A stretch of DNA of 14,976 bases from DATLCI01 sp046714215. GTDB lineage: Bacteria; Acidobacteriota; Terriglobia; Terriglobales; Acidobacteriaceae. The notes under the pieces are model-generated. The model saw only the letters and a program-made list of their open reading frames with translations. It was not told where the DNA came from and ran no database searches. Below, one piece after another: positions 14,733-14,976 of the stretch. The stretch is taken from positions 1-14,976 of the forward strand of contig JBKKBM010000132.1 of the NCBI GenBank assembly GCA_046714215.1, given 5' to 3'. Position 1 is the first letter of the stretch. Each line of letters starts with the position of its first letter. The position numbers and the translations under genes were made by a program.

Positions 14733-14976
14733 CGCCCTCTCTAAGGCTAATTGGCGGCACGCTTAAGGCTTCCTGTGCATTCCGCAAAAAATGGAATCGT
14801 CGCATACTCTTCTCACCTTAACCCAATCCGGAAGAATTCGCAGAAGCAGCCGCATTAAATCCTGGGGGAAACGGTGCGGTGGTGGAAGCGGGATCAGATG
14901 GTACAAGCGTCCCCGACAGCTAAACAGCTGCCGGGGATTGCTGTTTGTGGGTTAAATCATTTGTACTGGTAGACTG
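14733..14976. other. Non-coding 3' region after msrQ
   Basis: No recognisable gene is found in these 244 bases up to the right edge. They hold a small AT-rich hairpin (ATTCC at 14779-14783, GGAAT at 14793-14797, A-rich loop), which could help end msrPQ transcription, and the longer hairpin listed separately. The edge may carry the promoter region of the next gene, but no clear -35/-10 pair is visible. Confidence 0.5.
14910..14937 (-). terminator. Twelve-pair hairpin, possible terminator or structured RNA element
   Basis: The arms TCCCCGACAGCT (14910-14921) and AGCTGCCGGGGA (14926-14937) pair around an AAAC loop. On the plus strand there is one A-C mismatch; on the minus strand that position becomes a U-G wobble, so the minus-strand RNA forms a full 12-pair stem. 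That asymmetry favours a minus-strand transcript, perhaps from a gene beyond the right edge. No T run follows on either side. Structure is seen; function is inference. Confidence 0.4.

Noticed and set aside
14874..14972. Short GTG-initiated frame of 32 codons near the right edge
   Set aside because: It runs through the hairpin at 14910-14937, has only a G run nearby as a ribosome site and no recognisable sequence; too short to support.

Overview
The window is a stretch of bacterial chromosome, dense in genes and GC-rich by eye. It is most likely from an Acidobacteriota member or a similar soil bacterium. The grounds are the style of the proteins, a bacilliredoxin-family gene, a MacAB exporter with separate ATPase and permease genes, and frequent TTG/GTG starts; no ribosomal or other phylogenetic marker is present, so this is inference. 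There are 15 protein genes (one cut by the left edge) and no tRNA, rRNA, CRISPR array, insertion sequence or phage gene that I can see. No gene-free gap exceeds 300 bases; the longest is the last 244 bases.

Layout. (1) Positions 1-1035, minus strand: an FkbM-type methyltransferase followed by a BrxA/BrxB-family bacilliredoxin. (2) 1143-2981, plus strand: a family-4-type glycosyltransferase and a UbiG-like SAM methyltransferase. (3) A pair of strong hairpins at 3000-3049 separates these from the convergent genes on the right. (4) 3069-9244, minus strand: seven genes in one direction. Read in transcription order they are a small regulator (excisionase/MerR-type HTH fused to a molybdate-binding MOP domain), modA, modB, modC, murB, an MBOAT O-acyltransferase and an SGNH-hydrolase-like protein. 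(5) 9417-13020, plus strand: macA, a MacB-type ATPase and a MacB-type permease. (6) 13120-14732, plus strand: msrP and msrQ, the Moco-dependent periplasmic methionine sulfoxide reductase system. (7) 14733-14976: non-coding as far as I can tell, with one long hairpin.

How the parts fit. The left part (glycosyltransferase, two methyltransferases, MBOAT plus SGNH) looks like surface polysaccharide assembly and decoration, with murB supplying peptidoglycan precursor. The mod genes import molybdate under a likely molybdate-sensing regulator. MsrP at the right end needs a molybdenum cofactor, so the uptake and use of Mo lie within about 4 kb of each other, separated by the macAB-type exporter. Bacilliredoxin and MsrPQ both serve thiol/sulfur redox repair, but nothing in the sequence ties them into one system.

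The most interesting item is the mod regulator and its upstream DNA. The protein joins an excisionase-like HTH to a single MOP domain, while ModC has lost the C-terminal MOP/TOBE domain it usually carries. Just 5' of the regulator's start codon are three CGAT-led 10-base units in exact 10-base phase, which is a good candidate for an autoregulatory site. I see no wholly new system here; the rest are recognisable families in partly unusual arrangements.
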